From: Bacteroides faecichinchillae JCM 17102
GTDB taxonomy: Bacteria > Bacteroidota > Bacteroidia > Bacteroidales > Bacteroidaceae
DNA: 64,000 bases
Assembly: GCF_000614145.1 (NCBI RefSeq)
Contig: NZ_BAKK01000012.1
Location: forward strand, 1 to 64,000
Direction: 5' to 3'
A program made the translations under genes and the position numbers. The stretch's first letter is position 1, and every line of letters starts with the position of its first letter. Below, in pieces: positions 8,566 to 20,631 of the stretch. The notes beneath the pieces are model-generated. The model searched no databases and was not told the origin of the DNA. It saw nothing but the letters and a program-made list of their open reading frames with translations.

Positions 8566-10455
8566 ATGGAACTAACAATTCTAATACTCCTTCTTCCCTT
8601 TCTCTCCTTCCTATTAGTAGGAATCGGAGGTAAATGGATGTCTCACCGGACAGCAGGCATTATAGGTACGCTGGTATTGGGAGCAGTAGCGGTACTATCG
8701 TACGTCACAGCTTTTCAATATTTCTCCGCACCACGTCTGGAAGATGGAACGTTCGCCACTTTAATACCTTACAATTTTACGTGGCTTCCTTTCACTGAGA
8801 CTTTACATTTTGATTTGGGCATTTTGCTCGATCCTATATCTGTAATGATGCTGATTGTCATCTCTACCGTATCGCTGATGGTACACATTTACTCTTTCGG
8901 CTATATGAAAGGAGAGACCGGATTCCAACGCTATTACGCTTTCCTGTCTTTGTTCACCATGTCAATGCTTGGACTAGTGGTGGCAACCAATATTTTCCAG
9001 ATGTATTTGTTCTGGGAATTGGTAGGGGTCAGCTCATATTTATTAATCGGTTTCTATTACACCAAACCAGCAGCTATTGCCGCTTCCAAAAAGGCCTTTA
9101 TCGTAACGCGGTTTGCCGATCTAGGGTTCCTCATCGGTATTCTGATTTACGGATACTATGGAGGTACATTCGGTTTCACTCCGGACACGGTATCAATCAT
9201 TAGCGGTGGGGCTTCTATGTTGCCTTTGGCATTAGGATTAATGTTTGTAGGTGGTGCGGGAAAAAGTGCAATGTTCCCATTACACATCTGGTTGCCGGAT
9301 GCAATGGAAGGTCCAACCCCTGTGAGTGCATTGATCCATGCAGCAACAATGGTTGTAGCGGGCGTCTATCTGGTAGCACGTATGTTTCCACTGTTCATTG
9401 CTTATGCACCCGACACATTGCACATGGTTGCCTGGGTAGGAGCTTTCACTGCTTTCTATGCAGCAAGTGTAGCTTGCGTACAATCAGACATTAAACGTGT
9501 ACTTGCCTTTTCTACCATCTCACAAATCGGTTTCATGATGGTAGCATTGGGAGTTTGTACTTCTATGGACCCGCATCACGGAGGATTGGGATACATGGCT
9601 TCCATGTTCCATTTGTTTACACACGCCATGTTTAAAGCATTGCTCTTTTTGGGTGCAGGTAGCATTATTCATGCAGTACATTCTAATGAGATGTCTGCTA
9701 TGGGAGGACTTCGTAAATATATGCCAATCACTCATTGGACATTCCTGATTGCCTGTCTTGCTATTGCCGGCATTCCTCCTTTCTCCGGCTTCTTTTCTAA
9801 AGACGAAATCTTAGCCGCCTGTTTTCAATATCATCCTGTGATGGGTTGGGTGATGACTGTTATTGCAGCAATGACAGCTTTTTATATGTTCCGCTTGTAT
9901 TATGGTATTTTCTGGGGCAAAGAAAACAAAGAAGCACATGCTGCACATACTCCCCACGAAAGTCCATTAGCTATGACTTTCCCACTCATGTTCCTGGCAG
10001 TTGTCACTTGTGGGGCAGGCTTCATTCCTTTCGGGCATTTTATCAGTTCGAATGGTGAATCTTACTCCATACATCTGGACCCATCTGTTGCCATTACCAG
10101 TGTAGTCATTGCAATCATTTCCATTGCCATAGCCACCTGGATGTATAAGAATGCCAAACAACCGGTAGCAGATACGTTGGCACGCCATTTCAAGAAATTA
10201 CACAAAGCTGCTTATAACCGTTTTTACATCGACGATATATACCAGTTTGTCACTCATAAGATCATTTTCCGCTGCATTTCTACTCCTATCGCATGGTGGG
10301 ATCGTCATGTAGTAGATGGATTCTTTGATTTCCTGGCATGGGCAACTAATACAACAAGCGACGAGATCCGTGGTTTACAGAGTGGTCAGGTACAACAATA
10401 TGCTTATGTGTTCCTTTGTGGAGCATTGGCACTAATCCTGTTACTGGCTCTCTAA
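8566..10455 (+). CDS. nuoL: NADH-quinone oxidoreductase subunit L
   Basis: A 629-residue antiporter-like subunit, the distal proton pump of complex I, with about fourteen core helices. The pumping motifs are seen in MYLFWELVGVSSYLLIGFYY (key Glu), in MFPLHIWLPDAMEGPTPVSA (central Lys upstream in GGAGKSAMF) and in MFHLFTHAMFKALLFLGAGS. The long C-terminal part includes the amphipathic lateral helix region (about residues 515-570) that spans the membrane arm, and a last anchoring helix. Length is normal. An AT-rich linker of 36 bases separates it from nuoM. Confidence 0.97.
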   Translation: MELTILILLLPFLSFLLVGIGGKWMSHRTAGIIGTLVLGAVAVLSYVTAFQYFSAPRLEDGTFATLIPYNFTWLPFTETLHFDLGILLDPISVMMLIVISTVSLMVHIYSFGYMKGETGFQRYYAFLSLFTMSMLGLVVATNIFQMYLFWELVGVSSYLLIGFYYTKPAAIAASKKAFIVTRFADLGFLIGILIYGYYGGTFGFTPDTVSIISGGASMLPLALGLMFVGGAGKSAMFPLHIWLPDAMEGPTPVSALIHAATMVVAGVYLVARMFPLFIAYAPDTLHMVAWVGAFTAFYAASVACVQSDIKRVLAFSTISQIGFMMVALGVCTSMDPHHGGLGYMASMFHLFTHAMFKALLFLGAGSIIHAVHSNEMSAMGGLRKYMPITHWTFLIACLAIAGIPPFSGFFSKDEILAACFQYHPVMGWVMTVIAAMTAFYMFRLYYGIFWGKENKEAHAAHTPHESPLAMTFPLMFLAVVTCGAGFIPFGHFISSNGESYSIHLDPSVAITSVVIAIISIAIATWMYKNAKQPVADTLARHFKKLHKAAYNRFYIDDIYQFVTHKIIFRCISTPIAWWDRHVVDGFFDFLAWATNTTSDEIRGLQSGQVQQYAYVFLCGALALILLLAL

Positions 10456-10491
10456 TTCATAATTAATAATCTATAATTCATAATTATACAA

Positions 10492-11975
10492 ATGAATTTC
10501 TTATCAATCTTCGTACTTATTCCTTTATTGATGCTAGCCGGACTATGGGCTGCACGAGGAATTAAAACGATTCGGGGAGTCATGGTCACCGGAGCCTCAG
10601 CACTCCTGATTGCTTCTGTGGTACTAACCTTCCTGTATCTGGGAGAACGTAGTGCCGGAAACACGTCAGAGATGTTATTCCGTGCTGACACTGTCTGGTA
10701 TGCACCCCTTCACATTGCCTACTCTGTGGGGGTCGATGGGATCTCAGTAGCCATGCTATTATTATCTGCTGTGATTGTTTTCACTGGTACATTTGCTTCC
10801 TGGCGTTTGCAACCTCTGACTAAAGAATATTTCCTCTGGTTCACACTCTTATCCATGGGAGTTTTCGGATTCTTCATATCCATTGACTTATTCACAATGT
10901 TTATGTTTTACGAAATAGCGCTTATTCCTATGTACCTTTTAATCGGTGTGTGGGGATCAGGTCGCAAAGAGTATGCTGCCATGAAACTGACGTTGATGTT
11001 AATGGGTGGTTCAGCCTTCTTGTTAATTGGTATCCTCGGTATCTATTTTGGTTCAGGGGCAACCACTATGAATATATTGGAAATAGCACAATTGCATAAC
11101 ATACCTTTTGCTCAACAATGTATCTGGTTCCCTCTTACTTTCCTTGGTTTTGGAGTATTGGGAGCACTTTTTCCATTCCATACATGGAGCCCCGACGGTC
11201 ATGCTTCCGCACCGACTGCGGTATCCATGTTGCATGCGGGAGTATTGATGAAATTAGGAGGTTACGGATGTTTCCGTATTGCTATGTATCTGATGCCGGA
11301 AGCAGCTAACGAACTTTCCTGGATCTTCCTTATATTAACAGGTATTTCTGTTGTATATGGTGCATTCTCGGCTTGCGTTCAGACAGACTTGAAATACATC
11401 AATGCTTATTCATCCGTATCACACTGTGGTCTGGTACTTTTTGCTATTTTGATGTTGAACCAAACAGCAGCAACCGGAGCTATTCTTCAAATGCTTTCCC
11501 ATGGTTTGATGACAGCCTTGTTCTTCGCCCTTATCGGTATGATTTACGGACGTACCCATACACGTGATGTCCGGGAACTTTCGGGATTGATGAAAATCAT
11601 GCCATTCCTTAGTGTATGTTACGTAATTGCAGGTCTTGCCAATCTAGGTTTACCGGGATTAAGCGGATTTATTGCAGAAATGACCATCTTCGTCGGTTCC
11701 TTCCAGAATCCGGATATATTCCACCGCACTCTGACTATTATCGCTTGTTCGTCCATCGTCATAACAGCAGTTATATCCTCCGCCTGGTTGGTAAGATTTT
11801 ATATGGTACCTGTACAAACAAACACCATCTTGAACTAACAGATGCAACATGGGACGAGCGTGTTGCTGTTATCTGCCTGATTGTTTGTGTAGCCGGATTA
11901 GGTATGGCTCCTTTCTGGGTTAGCCATATGATTGGTGAAAGTGTATTACCTGTTGTTTCTCAACTGGTACCTTAA
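10492..11975 (+). CDS. nuoM: NADH-quinone oxidoreductase subunit M, with a one-base frameshift
   Basis: A proton-pumping antiporter-like subunit of complex I. The first frame runs to 11838 and holds the family motifs FMFYEIALIPMYLLIGVWGS and ALFPFHTWSPDGHASAPTAV, but ends in an out-of-frame tail. The true C-terminus is in the next frame: after VITAV it should read YILRLVGKILYGTCTN and continue to SVLPVVSQLVP, ending at 11975. Adding one T to the TT at 11771-11772 restores a single protein of about 494 residues, the normal NuoM length. Since the rest of the operon is intact and many similar homopolymer slips occur in this window, I read this as a sequencing error. If real, it would remove the last one or two helices. 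Confidence 0.92.
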
Positions 11976-12006
11976 TTCATAATTCTTAATTCATAAATCA
12001 GACAAA

Positions 12007-13446
12007 ATGGATTATTCACAATTTCTACATATGCGAGAAGAGTTGTCACTCATAGCCGTATTGCTTATTTTATTTCTGGCTGACCTCTTCATGAGTCCGG
12101 ACGCACATAAAAAAGACGGTAAAGCACAATTAAATACGATGCTCCCTGTTATATTGATGGCTATTCACACGGTTATCAACTTTGTTCCGGGCACTGCTGC
12201 CGATATCTTCGGTGGTATGTATCATTATGTTCCAATGCACACAGTCATCAAATCAATTCTGAATGTTGGTACACTGATTGTATTTCTGATGGCACACGAA
12301 TGGATGAAGCGTGAGGATACTTCTTTCAAACAAGGTGAGTTTTATGTACTTACACTTTCTACCCTGTTTGGTATGTATCTCATGATCTCTGCCGGACACT
12401 TCCTGATGTTCTTCATCGGATTAGAGACAGCTTCTATCCCTATGGCCGCGTTGATTGCCTTTGACAAATACCGCCACAACTCAGCAGAAGCCGGAGCTAA
12501 GTATATCCTAACTGCTCTTTTCTCTAGTGCTCTGCTACTATTTGGTCTTTCTATGATCTATGGTTCAGCAGGAACACTTTATTTTGATGATCTCCCTGCT
12601 CATATCAACGGCAATGCACTACAAATAATGGCTTTTGTTTTCTTCTTCACCGGTATGGCATTCAAACTCTCATTGGTTCCGTTCCATCTTTGGACAGCTG
12701 ATGTATACGAAGGAGCACCAAGTACCGTAACCGCTTACTTAAGCGTTATTTCAAAAGGATCAGCTGCATTTGTATTACTGACTGTCCTTATCAAAGTATT
12801 TGCTCCGATGATTAATGACTGGCAGGAAGTACTTTATTGGGTCATCATTGCAACAATAACCATTGCTAACATTTTCGCTGTTCGCCAGCAGAATCTGAAA
12901 CGCTTGATGGCTTTCTCCAGTATATCACAAGCTGGATATATCATGTTAGGTGTGATTGGGGGTACGGCACAAGGAATGACTGCTTTAGTTTATTATGTAT
13001 TAGTTTATGCTGCTGCCAACCTTGGTGTATTTGCAGTAATTACTATTATAGCATTACGCAGCGAAAAGTTCACACTGGAGGATTATCAAGGATTATACAA
13101 AACAAACCCAAAGATTGCTTTCCTGATGACTATATCTCTGTTTTCTTTAGCTGGCATTCCACCATTTGCAGGGTTCTTTTCTAAGTTCTTTATATTTATG
13201 GCTGCTTTCGATGCAGGATTCCATCTGCTAGTATTCATAGCATTAGTTAATACAGTCATTTCTTTATACTATTACTTATTAATCATTAAAGCAATGTATA
13301 TTACTCCTTCCGATAATCCTATTCCGACTTTCCATAGTGACCGTTGTACCAAACTGGGATTGGCACTTTGCACTTTAGGGATCATCGGCTTGGGTATTGC
13401 AAGTATTGTATATCAATCCATTGATAAACTATCGTTCGGAATATAA
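12007..13446 (+). CDS. nuoN: NADH-quinone oxidoreductase subunit N
   Basis: A 479-residue membrane subunit, the third antiporter-like pump, with about fourteen helices. Motifs include [20 protein letters not shown] (key Glu), [20 protein letters not shown] and [20 protein letters not shown]. It is the last nuo gene. A strong inverted repeat ends the operon directly after it. No nuoE, nuoF or nuoG follows, so this operon encodes the membrane arm plus B, CD and I only. Confidence 0.97.
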   Translation: MDYSQFLHMREELSLIAVLLILFLADLFMSPDAHKKDGKAQLNTMLPVILMAIHTVINFVPGTAADIFGGMYHYVPMHTVIKSILNVGTLIVFLMAHEWMKREDTSFKQGEFYVLTLSTLFGMYLMISAGHFLMFFIGLETASIPMAALIAFDKYRHNSAEAGAKYILTALFSSALLLFGLSMIYGSAGTLYFDDLPAHINGNALQIMAFVFFFTGMAFKLSLVPFHLWTADVYEGAPSTVTAYLSVISKGSAAFVLLTVLIKVFAPMINDWQEVLYWVIIATITIANIFAVRQQNLKRLMAFSSISQAGYIMLGVIGGTAQGMTALVYYVLVYAAANLGVFAVITIIALRSEKFTLEDYQGLYKTNPKIAFLMTISLFSLAGIPPFAGFFSKFFIFMAAFDAGFHLLVFIALVNTVISLYYYLLIIKAMYITPSDNPIPTFHSDRCTKLGLALCTLGIIGLGIASIVYQSIDKLSFGI

Positions 13447-13459
13447 TAATAAATATATA

Positions 13460-13515
13460 ATCTCTTAAAAGAAATGGACTTGGTTTTATGATCAAGTCCA
13501 TTTCTTTTAAGAGAT
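13460..13515. terminator. bidirectional terminator between nuoN and the histidine kinase
   Basis: A perfect 23-bp inverted repeat (13460-13482 with 13493-13515) and a ten-base loop lie between two convergent genes. The arms begin ATCTCTTAAAAG and end ATGGACTTG. It can end transcription from both sides. Confidence 0.85.
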
Positions 13516-13527
13516 ATAAAAACAACT

Positions 13528-16323
13528 TTATACCATCTCTGAATCCATCAAATAAGGATGAGTAAACCAGAAACGAGAACCTTTTCCTAACTCAGAATCG
13601 ACCCCAATTCTTCCGCCTAATTGCTCCACAATACTTTGGCAAATAGAAAGTCCCAGTCCTGTACCATGTACAAAAGAATCTAGTTTCACAAAACGCTCGA
13701 AGACAGCATTCTGATGTTGCTTATCAATCCCTACACCTGTATCTTTTACATAAAACTCCAGTTCATTTCCCTTTAATTCATAACCAACACAAATACTTCC
13801 CTCTGAAGTAAATTTAATTGCATTGTTCACAAAATTAGAGATAACCTGATGCAAACGATTTCGATCACTAATGATATGATAATGCGGAAGGTTTGAATCA
13901 AAAATCAGTTGAACATCCCCTTTCACCTTCATTTGCATAGAAAGGACAATATCTTCACACATCATATTTACATCCACATCAGTATTAGTAAAATCAAAAG
14001 TACCTGCTTCAATCTTTGATAAATCAAGTATGTCAGAAATCAATTGAAGAAGCAGATCATTATTCTCACGAACTATCTTTATATATTCTTTTCTTTCATC
14101 CAAATCTTCCGCATCAACTAACAAATCAGAAAAGCCTACGATAGCATTCAACGGAGTACGAATTTCATGACTCATATTAGCAAGAAAAGCACTTTTCAGC
14201 CGATCCATAGTCTCGGCCTTGTCACGAGCCTGAATCAATTCTTTTTCCGTTTCTTTCAATTCAGTGATATCATAGTTAATACCTATAATTTCTATTTCAT
14301 TTTCTTCCGGTTTATAAGTTGTTACCACTACATTCATTCGCACCCAATTCCATTTATCTTTTGTTCCGGGACGACGAACCCGCATTTCTTCTTTAAAATT
14401 CTTTGCAGTGCCCTTTTTCACCTCTTCATAAAAGTCAAGAATACGCTTACGATCTTCCGGATGCATTTTATTATAAACACCAACAACCTCACTCAATGGT
14501 ATATCATCATCCTCACCCATATTTTTATACCATTGTTTGATAGCATACCCTTTCCTATCAATGAGATTTAATTTTGCATACCCCACTTTAGCATAGTCAG
14601 AAATCAGCAAAAAGAAATTTTCAAAATCACGGATACGTTTCATAGCATCCATACGTTCAGTATTATCGATACTAATCAAAATATATCCATTAAAATTCCC
14701 ATCATTATCATATATCTTACTAACTTTCGTATACAAATCAATGACATTAAAACGTTCTGTATGATAATATTCACCCACTTGATCGAAAGAGTAATTCAGA
14801 CGAAACTCAACCAAATCTTCATTTCGCACTCGCTCACGAATATCCTGAGGAACATTAGGATTGTCAAAGAAGTTCACCCCCAAAGCATCTGTCTTATCAT
14901 TTAGTCCAAATATTTCCACATCCTTATTATTCATATCAAGCAGGTTTCCATCTTTGTCATAAATTTCTACACCTGCCGGAATATTAGCAAAAATATTCTT
15001 GAAAAGTTTCTCACTACGGTCTAATGCCCGGTTAGCTTTCACAGCCTCTGTAGAATCAAGAAACAACCCTACCAGCTCATTTTTCTCAGGAGAATAAACG
15101 ATCCAATGCGTATAAATTCCGGTTCTTGGAAAATATTCATCAAATTCTTTATGTGTTTTTGATTCCAAAATCTTCAATAAGTCATCCAATTTTTGACTAT
15201 GATTAGCATATATTTCCGAAGCCTGTAATCCTATATATTTCTCACTGGAAATACCAAATATCTTAGAACTGATTTCATTAGCATCCGTTATTCGATAATC
15301 GCAAGGCACATCATTTTCGTCACAAATGATAGATAATCTCACATAACCCATCGGCATATATGAAAACAAATTACGCAAGAAAGATTGTTCACGTGTAATA
15401 TTATCCTTTGCTTTTCGCAATTCCATACATATACTAACGATATTAGCCAAAGAAGCAAACCATTGATAATCTTCATTACTCCATTCTCTATATGATCCAA
15501 CAAGATCAATTCCCAGATATCCCCAAATATGATCACTTGCCATCAAAGGAGTAATCATCAACGAACAAATCCCCTGTTTGGTAAGAATATTATATTCATC
15601 TACAGCCTCTTCCGGTAATTGCCGCAAAGAATTCAAAATAATCGGTTTACCTGACAGTATCTGTTCAGTCCACCATTTAGTTTGATTACTAGGAATTGAT
15701 TTTAAATATTCCTTTTCCGGAGATATACCCTCAGATACGACTTCGTATGTGCAACTATGATGACTATTTGTGTCATCGTATTCAAAGATATACACACGTC
15801 CACCTCTATAAATCTCCAATATATCGGTCAGAATCTTCATAATACAAGATTCCACTTCTTCATCCTGAAGGAAACATAATAAAGATCGGGAAATAGAATT
15901 CTGTTGACGTATCAAATTATTAACACGACATAAAGTTCCTTTTTTATCTATACTTTCCAGTGATTCAACCCGTTGAATCACACCAAAAGATTTATCACCT
16001 CCATTCGTACCGGTACCTTTCTCACGTTCTGCCAAACGTGTATGTAGCCAAACTTCACCATACTTAGAATAAATGGGAAATGTCTGCTCATAGAAATTCT
16101 TATGAATAGACTTATTCGCCTGAAACTCACGAATCACTTGTTCGCGGTAATCTTCACGAATCATTTTCTGGAAATCCTGAAAAGAAATAGTATCTCCTTC
16201 TAAATCTAAAAGATCACAGAGAAAATCAGAACATAAATAGTGCCCTGCTACAAAATCTGCTTCCCACCATCCAATTTGGGCCAAGGAAGACATTTTACGA
16301 TATCGTTCGTTGCTTGTTTGCAT
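13528..16323 (-). CDS. multi-PAS/GAF sensor histidine kinase
   Basis: A 931-residue kinase with no evident membrane segment, so probably a cytosolic sensor. Domains in order: an N-terminal PAS-like part (about 1-115), a GAF domain (about 140-305), three PAS domains (about 315-430, 440-560, 575-695), a HisKA dimerisation domain with phospho-acceptor His in [20 protein letters not shown], and a HATPase domain with N box ([15 protein letters not shown]), G1 box ([12 protein letters not shown]) and G2 box ([18 protein letters not shown]). No receiver domain is attached and no response regulator lies next to it, so it is an orphan kinase whose partner is elsewhere. GAF and PAS domains suggest it senses a small molecule, redox state or light, but I see no specific cofactor motif. 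It stands alone, convergent with nuoN. Confidence 0.93.
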   Translation of the reverse strand: MQTSNERYRKMSSLAQIGWWEADFVAGHYLCSDFLCDLLDLEGDTISFQDFQKMIREDYREQVIREFQANKSIHKNFYEQTFPIYSKYGEVWLHTRLAEREKGTGTNGGDKSFGVIQRVESLESIDKKGTLCRVNNLIRQQNSISRSLLCFLQDEEVESCIMKILTDILEIYRGGRVYIFEYDDTNSHHSCTYEVVSEGISPEKEYLKSIPSNQTKWWTEQILSGKPIILNSLRQLPEEAVDEYNILTKQGICSLMITPLMASDHIWGYLGIDLVGSYREWSNEDYQWFASLANIVSICMELRKAKDNITREQSFLRNLFSYMPMGYVRLSIICDENDVPCDYRITDANEISSKIFGISSEKYIGLQASEIYANHSQKLDDLLKILESKTHKEFDEYFPRTGIYTHWIVYSPEKNELVGLFLDSTEAVKANRALDRSEKLFKNIFANIPAGVEIYDKDGNLLDMNNKDVEIFGLNDKTDALGVNFFDNPNVPQDIRERVRNEDLVEFRLNYSFDQVGEYYHTERFNVIDLYTKVSKIYDNDGNFNGYILISIDNTERMDAMKRIRDFENFFLLISDYAKVGYAKLNLIDRKGYAIKQWYKNMGEDDDIPLSEVVGVYNKMHPEDRKRILDFYEEVKKGTAKNFKEEMRVRRPGTKDKWNWVRMNVVVTTYKPEENEIEIIGINYDITELKETEKELIQARDKAETMDRLKSAFLANMSHEIRTPLNAIVGFSDLLVDAEDLDERKEYIKIVRENNDLLLQLISDILDLSKIEAGTFDFTNTDVDVNMMCEDIVLSMQMKVKGDVQLIFDSNLPHYHIISDRNRLHQVISNFVNNAIKFTSEGSICVGYELKGNELEFYVKDTGVGIDKQHQNAVFERFVKLDSFVHGTGLGLSICQSIVEQLGGRIGVDSELGKGSRFWFTHPYLMDSEMV

Positions 16324-16424
16324 ACCTTCATTTAATTAACCAGAAAGTTAGCAAATGTACATAAAATATTTTAATCCAGATGCTATTCTTTTAGAAAACA
16401 AAGGTTTCTCTTTTTTAATTAAAA

Positions 16425-16458
16425 AATGGCAGAAACTATATTAACGACTTCTGCCATT
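16425..16458 (-). terminator. terminator after the beta-helix lipoprotein gene
   Basis: Ten-bp arms AATGGCAGAA (16425-16434) and TTCTGCCATT (16449-16458). On the minus strand the stem runs into a T-rich stretch, as expected for an intrinsic terminator of the receptor-lipoprotein operon. Confidence 0.75.
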
Positions 16459-16506
16459 CCATTTAAAAAATTCTTATAGCCTAATATATTCCTAATGATT
16501 TTAAGA

Positions 16507-17697
16507 TCAATGAACTAAAATTGGAAAAGTATAACTTGTCCAGTCAAACACAGAAATAGCGGCACCTGTACAAGAATTATTTGCAGCTATATTAGCAGTT
16601 CCATTAAGTACTTTATCGTGAACTGTAAAAGTTGAAGCAAGAGTATAAGTGATAGATGATGTCACATTTCCATCCCCTTTACTATCGGTCATATCAATCA
16701 AATCTTGTGTTCCTCCTGTACCGGCAATCAATACATTTGAAATAGTAGCTTTTGCACCACGCCGAATTTTGATAACATCTACCATACGATCTACTTTATT
16801 TTGCGTATCAGCAGCATTATTTACGATTGTCATATTCTCAACTATAAAATTTGCTTGTCTCAAATGGTCTTCTCCATCACCATCTAGGTTACCATCAGCT
16901 TCAATTCCACGCGGATCATCTTCCGTACTGGTATACTGGTTCTCCCAAATTCCATAACAATTGCTCAACTTACCACTATATCCTTGTGTAAAGTCAAACA
17001 TATCATCATCAGGATTCACAGCTAAGAGGTTAGTGATATCTACTGTACCACCGAAAAATTCGACAGCATCATCCGCACTTTCCAGAATATAAATATTATC
17101 AATCTTTGTTCCGTTACCGACACCATTCAAGGTCAGTCCATTATGCTCGATATTCTCAGTAGAACGTGCACCGGCATAGCAAATCTTCACATAGGTCAAT
17201 GAACCGGAATTGTCATTGGTAATACTACCACCATACTTATAGTCATTATTAATCTCAGTTAATCCCAAGTCACTTGCATTCTGGCTGATACCGGAAATCG
17301 GTGCTTTACCATTAATAATTACTCCTCCCCAATAACCGGAAGATGGCTGAACAGCATCTGCGGTAAAAGTGATTGGCTTTTCCTTTGTACCATTAGCGTA
17401 GATTCTACCACCTTGTGTAACCAATAGATAATTACCAAAACCTTGTTTGGCTTTAATTGTCGTACCTGCTGGAATGGTTAATACTCCTCCATCTGCAATA
17501 ATCAAAGATCCGTCTAGATAATACTCTTTCGCCTCCAAGATTTCATTCTCTGTCAATGTTCCTCTTAATGTATTACCATTGACAACAATTGAATTTTCCG
17601 GTTTATCACCATTGTTATCATCACTCCCACAAGAAGTCAATACTAATGTCGTTGCTGCAACAGCAACTACCATAAAATTAAAAAACAGTCTTTTCAT
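16507..17697 (-). CDS. surface lipoprotein with a right-handed beta-helix
   Basis: A 396-residue lipoprotein. The signal peptide ends in a lipobox (VLTSCGSDD) with Cys at about residue 23, followed by an acidic SDDNNGD stretch that resembles the surface-export signal of Bacteroidota lipoproteins. The mature part has repeated short beta-strand turns (LIIADGGVLTIPAGTTIKAK, then GGRIYANGTKEKPITFTADA) typical of parallel beta-helix proteins of this phylum. It lies 31 bases downstream of a TonB-dependent receptor and is surely co-transcribed. By analogy with SusC/SusD pairs it may capture the ligand for that receptor at the cell surface, but it is not SusD-like and the ligand is unknown. Confidence 0.8.
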   Translation of the reverse strand: MKRLFFNFMVVAVAATTLVLTSCGSDDNNGDKPENSIVVNGNTLRGTLTENEILEAKEYYLDGSLIIADGGVLTIPAGTTIKAKQGFGNYLLVTQGGRIYANGTKEKPITFTADAVQPSSGYWGGVIINGKAPISGISQNASDLGLTEINNDYKYGGSITNDNSGSLTYVKICYAGARSTENIEHNGLTLNGVGNGTKIDNIYILESADDAVEFFGGTVDITNLLAVNPDDDMFDFTQGYSGKLSNCYGIWENQYTSTEDDPRGIEADGNLDGDGEDHLRQANFIVENMTIVNNAADTQNKVDRMVDVIKIRRGAKATISNVLIAGTGGTQDLIDMTDSKGDGNVTSSITYTLASTFTVHDKVLNGTANIAANNSCTGAAISVFDWTSYTFPILVH

Positions 17698-17728
17698 TTC
17701 CTTTAATATTAGTTATTATTGATACTGC

Positions 17729-20442
17729 TTAGAAGATATACGAAACTCCTAAGCTAATATTTATTCCTTTTTTGTAGTTACCTAATACAACCTTATCTCC
17801 GCCTTCATTTGCCTTACGAACTAATTTATGAGCAGGATTCAATAAGTTTCGGGCTTTTAGATTAAGTGAGACATGTTTATTCAGTCTTGCCTGCGATACA
17901 AAATCAAGTGTAACTAAGCTATTCTCCATAATATCCTGAAAACCTTGAGTACCTATAGTATATACTTTCTCGCCAATATAATTTAGGATCAATGTATTTA
18001 CAAGACTAAAATCACCCTTTGCATAATTATAAGATAAATCGAAGTTAGCAATCCAAGGAGCAGCACCTTCTAACTGAGAACCAGTTGTAACTGTTGCCAA
18101 AGGCATTTTAGCATTCGTATGTATATAGGAACTATTTAGTCCAAGAGAAAGGCGATTGGCTCCATCACCATTCACCCCAATCGAATGCGTAAAAATATTC
18201 TTACGTACCTCTATTTCTGCTCCTGCTACAGTTGCGTGATCTGCAATATTTTCATACGAAAGGTATCCACCGGCACTTGCCACCTCAATTCTGGAAATAG
18301 GATTCTTAATGTATTTATAAAAAGCAGTTAATGAAATTAGTTCCGTCGGTGTAGGATTAAAATCCCATTTCAAATCTACATTGTAATTATTCGAAGGTTT
18401 TAGTTTCGTATTTCCCTGACTACTAAAATTAACTCCTACATAACGATAAGGTGAAATTTCTTTAGATTGTGGTAAAGTATATGTCTTACTTGCTCCCAGA
18501 CGCAAAGAGTTCTTTGCATTCAGGTTATATTTCAAATTCAAGCTTGGTAGGAAGTAGTTCTTCTCAATCTTATTGGAACCTTTCGAACCACCTTTATTCA
18601 CATCATAATCTACCTGTATATCAATATTATCATATTTCACTCCTACATTAGCAATCCAACGAGAAGAAAACTGATAAGTAAACTCTGTATATAGTGAATG
18701 AATATACTTCTTCACATCGTATATATCAATATTCTTCTGTAATCCAAACCTTCCATTCAAAAAATTCTCCTGTGTATAATAATCATCCAATACTATTTCT
18801 GTCAACGAGCTGAAATGACCAGAGGAATATGTTGGCATATTATATTCTGTCGATTCAAAATTATCATCTACTATTCGTCCAATATATCCTAAACGGATAC
18901 TAGAGATTTCTTCAATATTATCTCTCAAACGATATACAAAACCTGTTTTTATATTTAGATCCCCTTCATTCAAGGAAGAAAAATATCGTTGTTGTGAATT
19001 TCCACGAAGTAATGAGTAACCATCTGACGACTTAGTTATATTGTTGATTCGACGATCTGGTTCATTGCCGTTTACGAGGTTATAAGAAATGCCTGCATCA
19101 AGACTTAATTCTTTTGTCACCCCCCAGTTAGTCATCAATTGATTGACAAGTAACCAATTATCATTTGTTTGTTGGCGACGGGTAAAGCGACATTACCTTG
19201 ATCATCGTCAAATATCGAGTTTTTACCGTCATAATCACCAACGGATTGCGTATTAGCATGTATCATCATAAAATTATAACTCAAATGATGACGATTTCGT
19301 ATATCATAATCCACATTAGCTAATGCTAACTGATTAATATTTTCAACATACTTTTTACCAACCATATCTTTATAAATAGTACCGCTAGTGGTCGTATTAC
19401 GTATACTTTCTTCTTTAAACTGGTAATCAATGGTATGTCCAGCAGTCACAAAAAAGGAAAAAGGGTTCTTATCTTTTCCTATATAAAAACGTTTTCCACC
19501 TGAAACACTATAACTTCGGTTTATCTGAAGGTTTTGTTTTGAAGGATCCAGCTTGTTCTTAAACTCCCAACTAGTTTCATTAGCTGGCTGTTTATCGTCA
19601 GCTAATCCCATAAAATTAACTCCATTGAGTTTAAGAAAATCGGCTGATACTGTTTGTGTATTTATACCGCCTGAAATACCGACACCTATATTCTTATTAC
19701 CAATCAATTCTTTGGATACGATATCAATGGTTGCTCCACTGACATCACTGCTGCCTCCAGCACTAAAAACTTTATTGACACCTACAGACTGAATGATATC
19801 CGTACCAAAGAAATCAAGAGAAATGTTCTTATATTCGGGGTCTTCGGATGGGACTGCAAATCCATTGAAAGTAGTCGAATTATAACGATCACCTAGCCCA
19901 CGCACGAAAACATTCTTCACTCCTTCTTGTTTGGATATTCCCGAAACTTTTGTTACGGCTCCTTCCGCATCTGAAACTCCTTTACGTGAAAGTTCTTTTA
20001 CTCCGACAGACTGTACGGCAATAACAGCTTTTTGTTGTTCAAGTAACAACATATTTTCATTTTCACGATTTTTTTTAGCAACGACCACAACATCAGAGAG
20101 TTCAAGTGCATCTGTTTCCAATTCCAAGTTCAGGATTACTAATTTCCCATTCTCCACATGTACCTTGCGACATATTTCAGTCTTGTATCCCACATATTTG
20201 ATTTCAACATCATACATACCTTCCAGAACTCCCATTCCATTCAGTTCAAAATTTCCTTCTGTGTCGGTAACAGTACCTGCATGAGTACCTACTAAGCGTA
20301 TGGTCGCTCCAATCAGAGGCTCTTTAGAAAGTTTGTCTTTTACGACACCTTTAATTTTGATATTTGCAGCCAAAGCAGGAAGTGCACATAATATGCAAAA
20401 GAAGGCTACAACGGAAAGTCTAATAAGAAATAGTTTTTTCAT
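17729..20442 (-). CDS. TonB-dependent outer-membrane receptor, with a one-base frameshift
   Basis: An outer-membrane receptor of about 904 residues once a single slip is corrected. The N-terminal frame (19135-20442) has a signal peptide, a carboxypeptidase-regulatory-like domain (about residues 27-110, starting IKIKGVVKDKLSKEPLIGAT) and the plug (VSGISKQEGVKNVFVRGLGD, about 165-185). The C-terminal frame (17729-19138) holds the beta-barrel and ends in Phe (LGVSYIF), the usual barrel signature. At the junction the frame should read KQMINWLLVNQLMTNWG; adding one A to the AA near 19158-19162 restores it. There is no SusC signature and no SusD gene; the partner is the beta-helix lipoprotein just downstream. 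The substrate is unknown, and iron or peptide are as plausible as glycans. Confidence 0.88.
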
Positions 20443-20473
20443 CGAACTTTGCTATATGTTTTAATTACGGCAG

Positions 20474-20481
20474 CAAAGATA
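20474..20481 (-). promoter_or_regulatory. -7 box upstream of the TonB receptor gene
   Basis: On the minus strand this reads TATCTTTG, matching TAnnTTTG, 32 bases before the receptor ATG. The upstream TTTG copies are not at the usual distance, so the -33 part is weak or replaced by an activator. Confidence 0.45.
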
Positions 20482-20528
20482 TAGGGGTAGCGTTACAAAA
20501 ATAATACAAACTAAATACAATAAATTGA

Positions 20529-20581
20529 AATAGCAGTTTCAAGTCTGTTACATATTTGCAATAAGACCAGAAACTGCTATT
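20529..20581 (-). terminator. probable terminator after the MscS gene
   Basis: Twelve-bp arms AATAGCAGTTTC (20529-20540) and GAAACTGCTATT (20570-20581) enclose a 29-base loop, between the end of the MscS operon and the receptor gene. The loop is long and the T tract short, so this is a moderate call. Confidence 0.5.
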
Positions 20582-20631
20582 ATATTATACATTAACTATA
20601 ATACGAATATAAAATTAAAGTTTTTTTATTT

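Noticed and set aside
14167..14571. 134-codon plus-strand frame inside the histidine kinase gene
   Set aside because: It is an antisense shadow of conserved PAS/HisKA coding sequence; the peptide is Phe/Ile/His-rich and has no family features.
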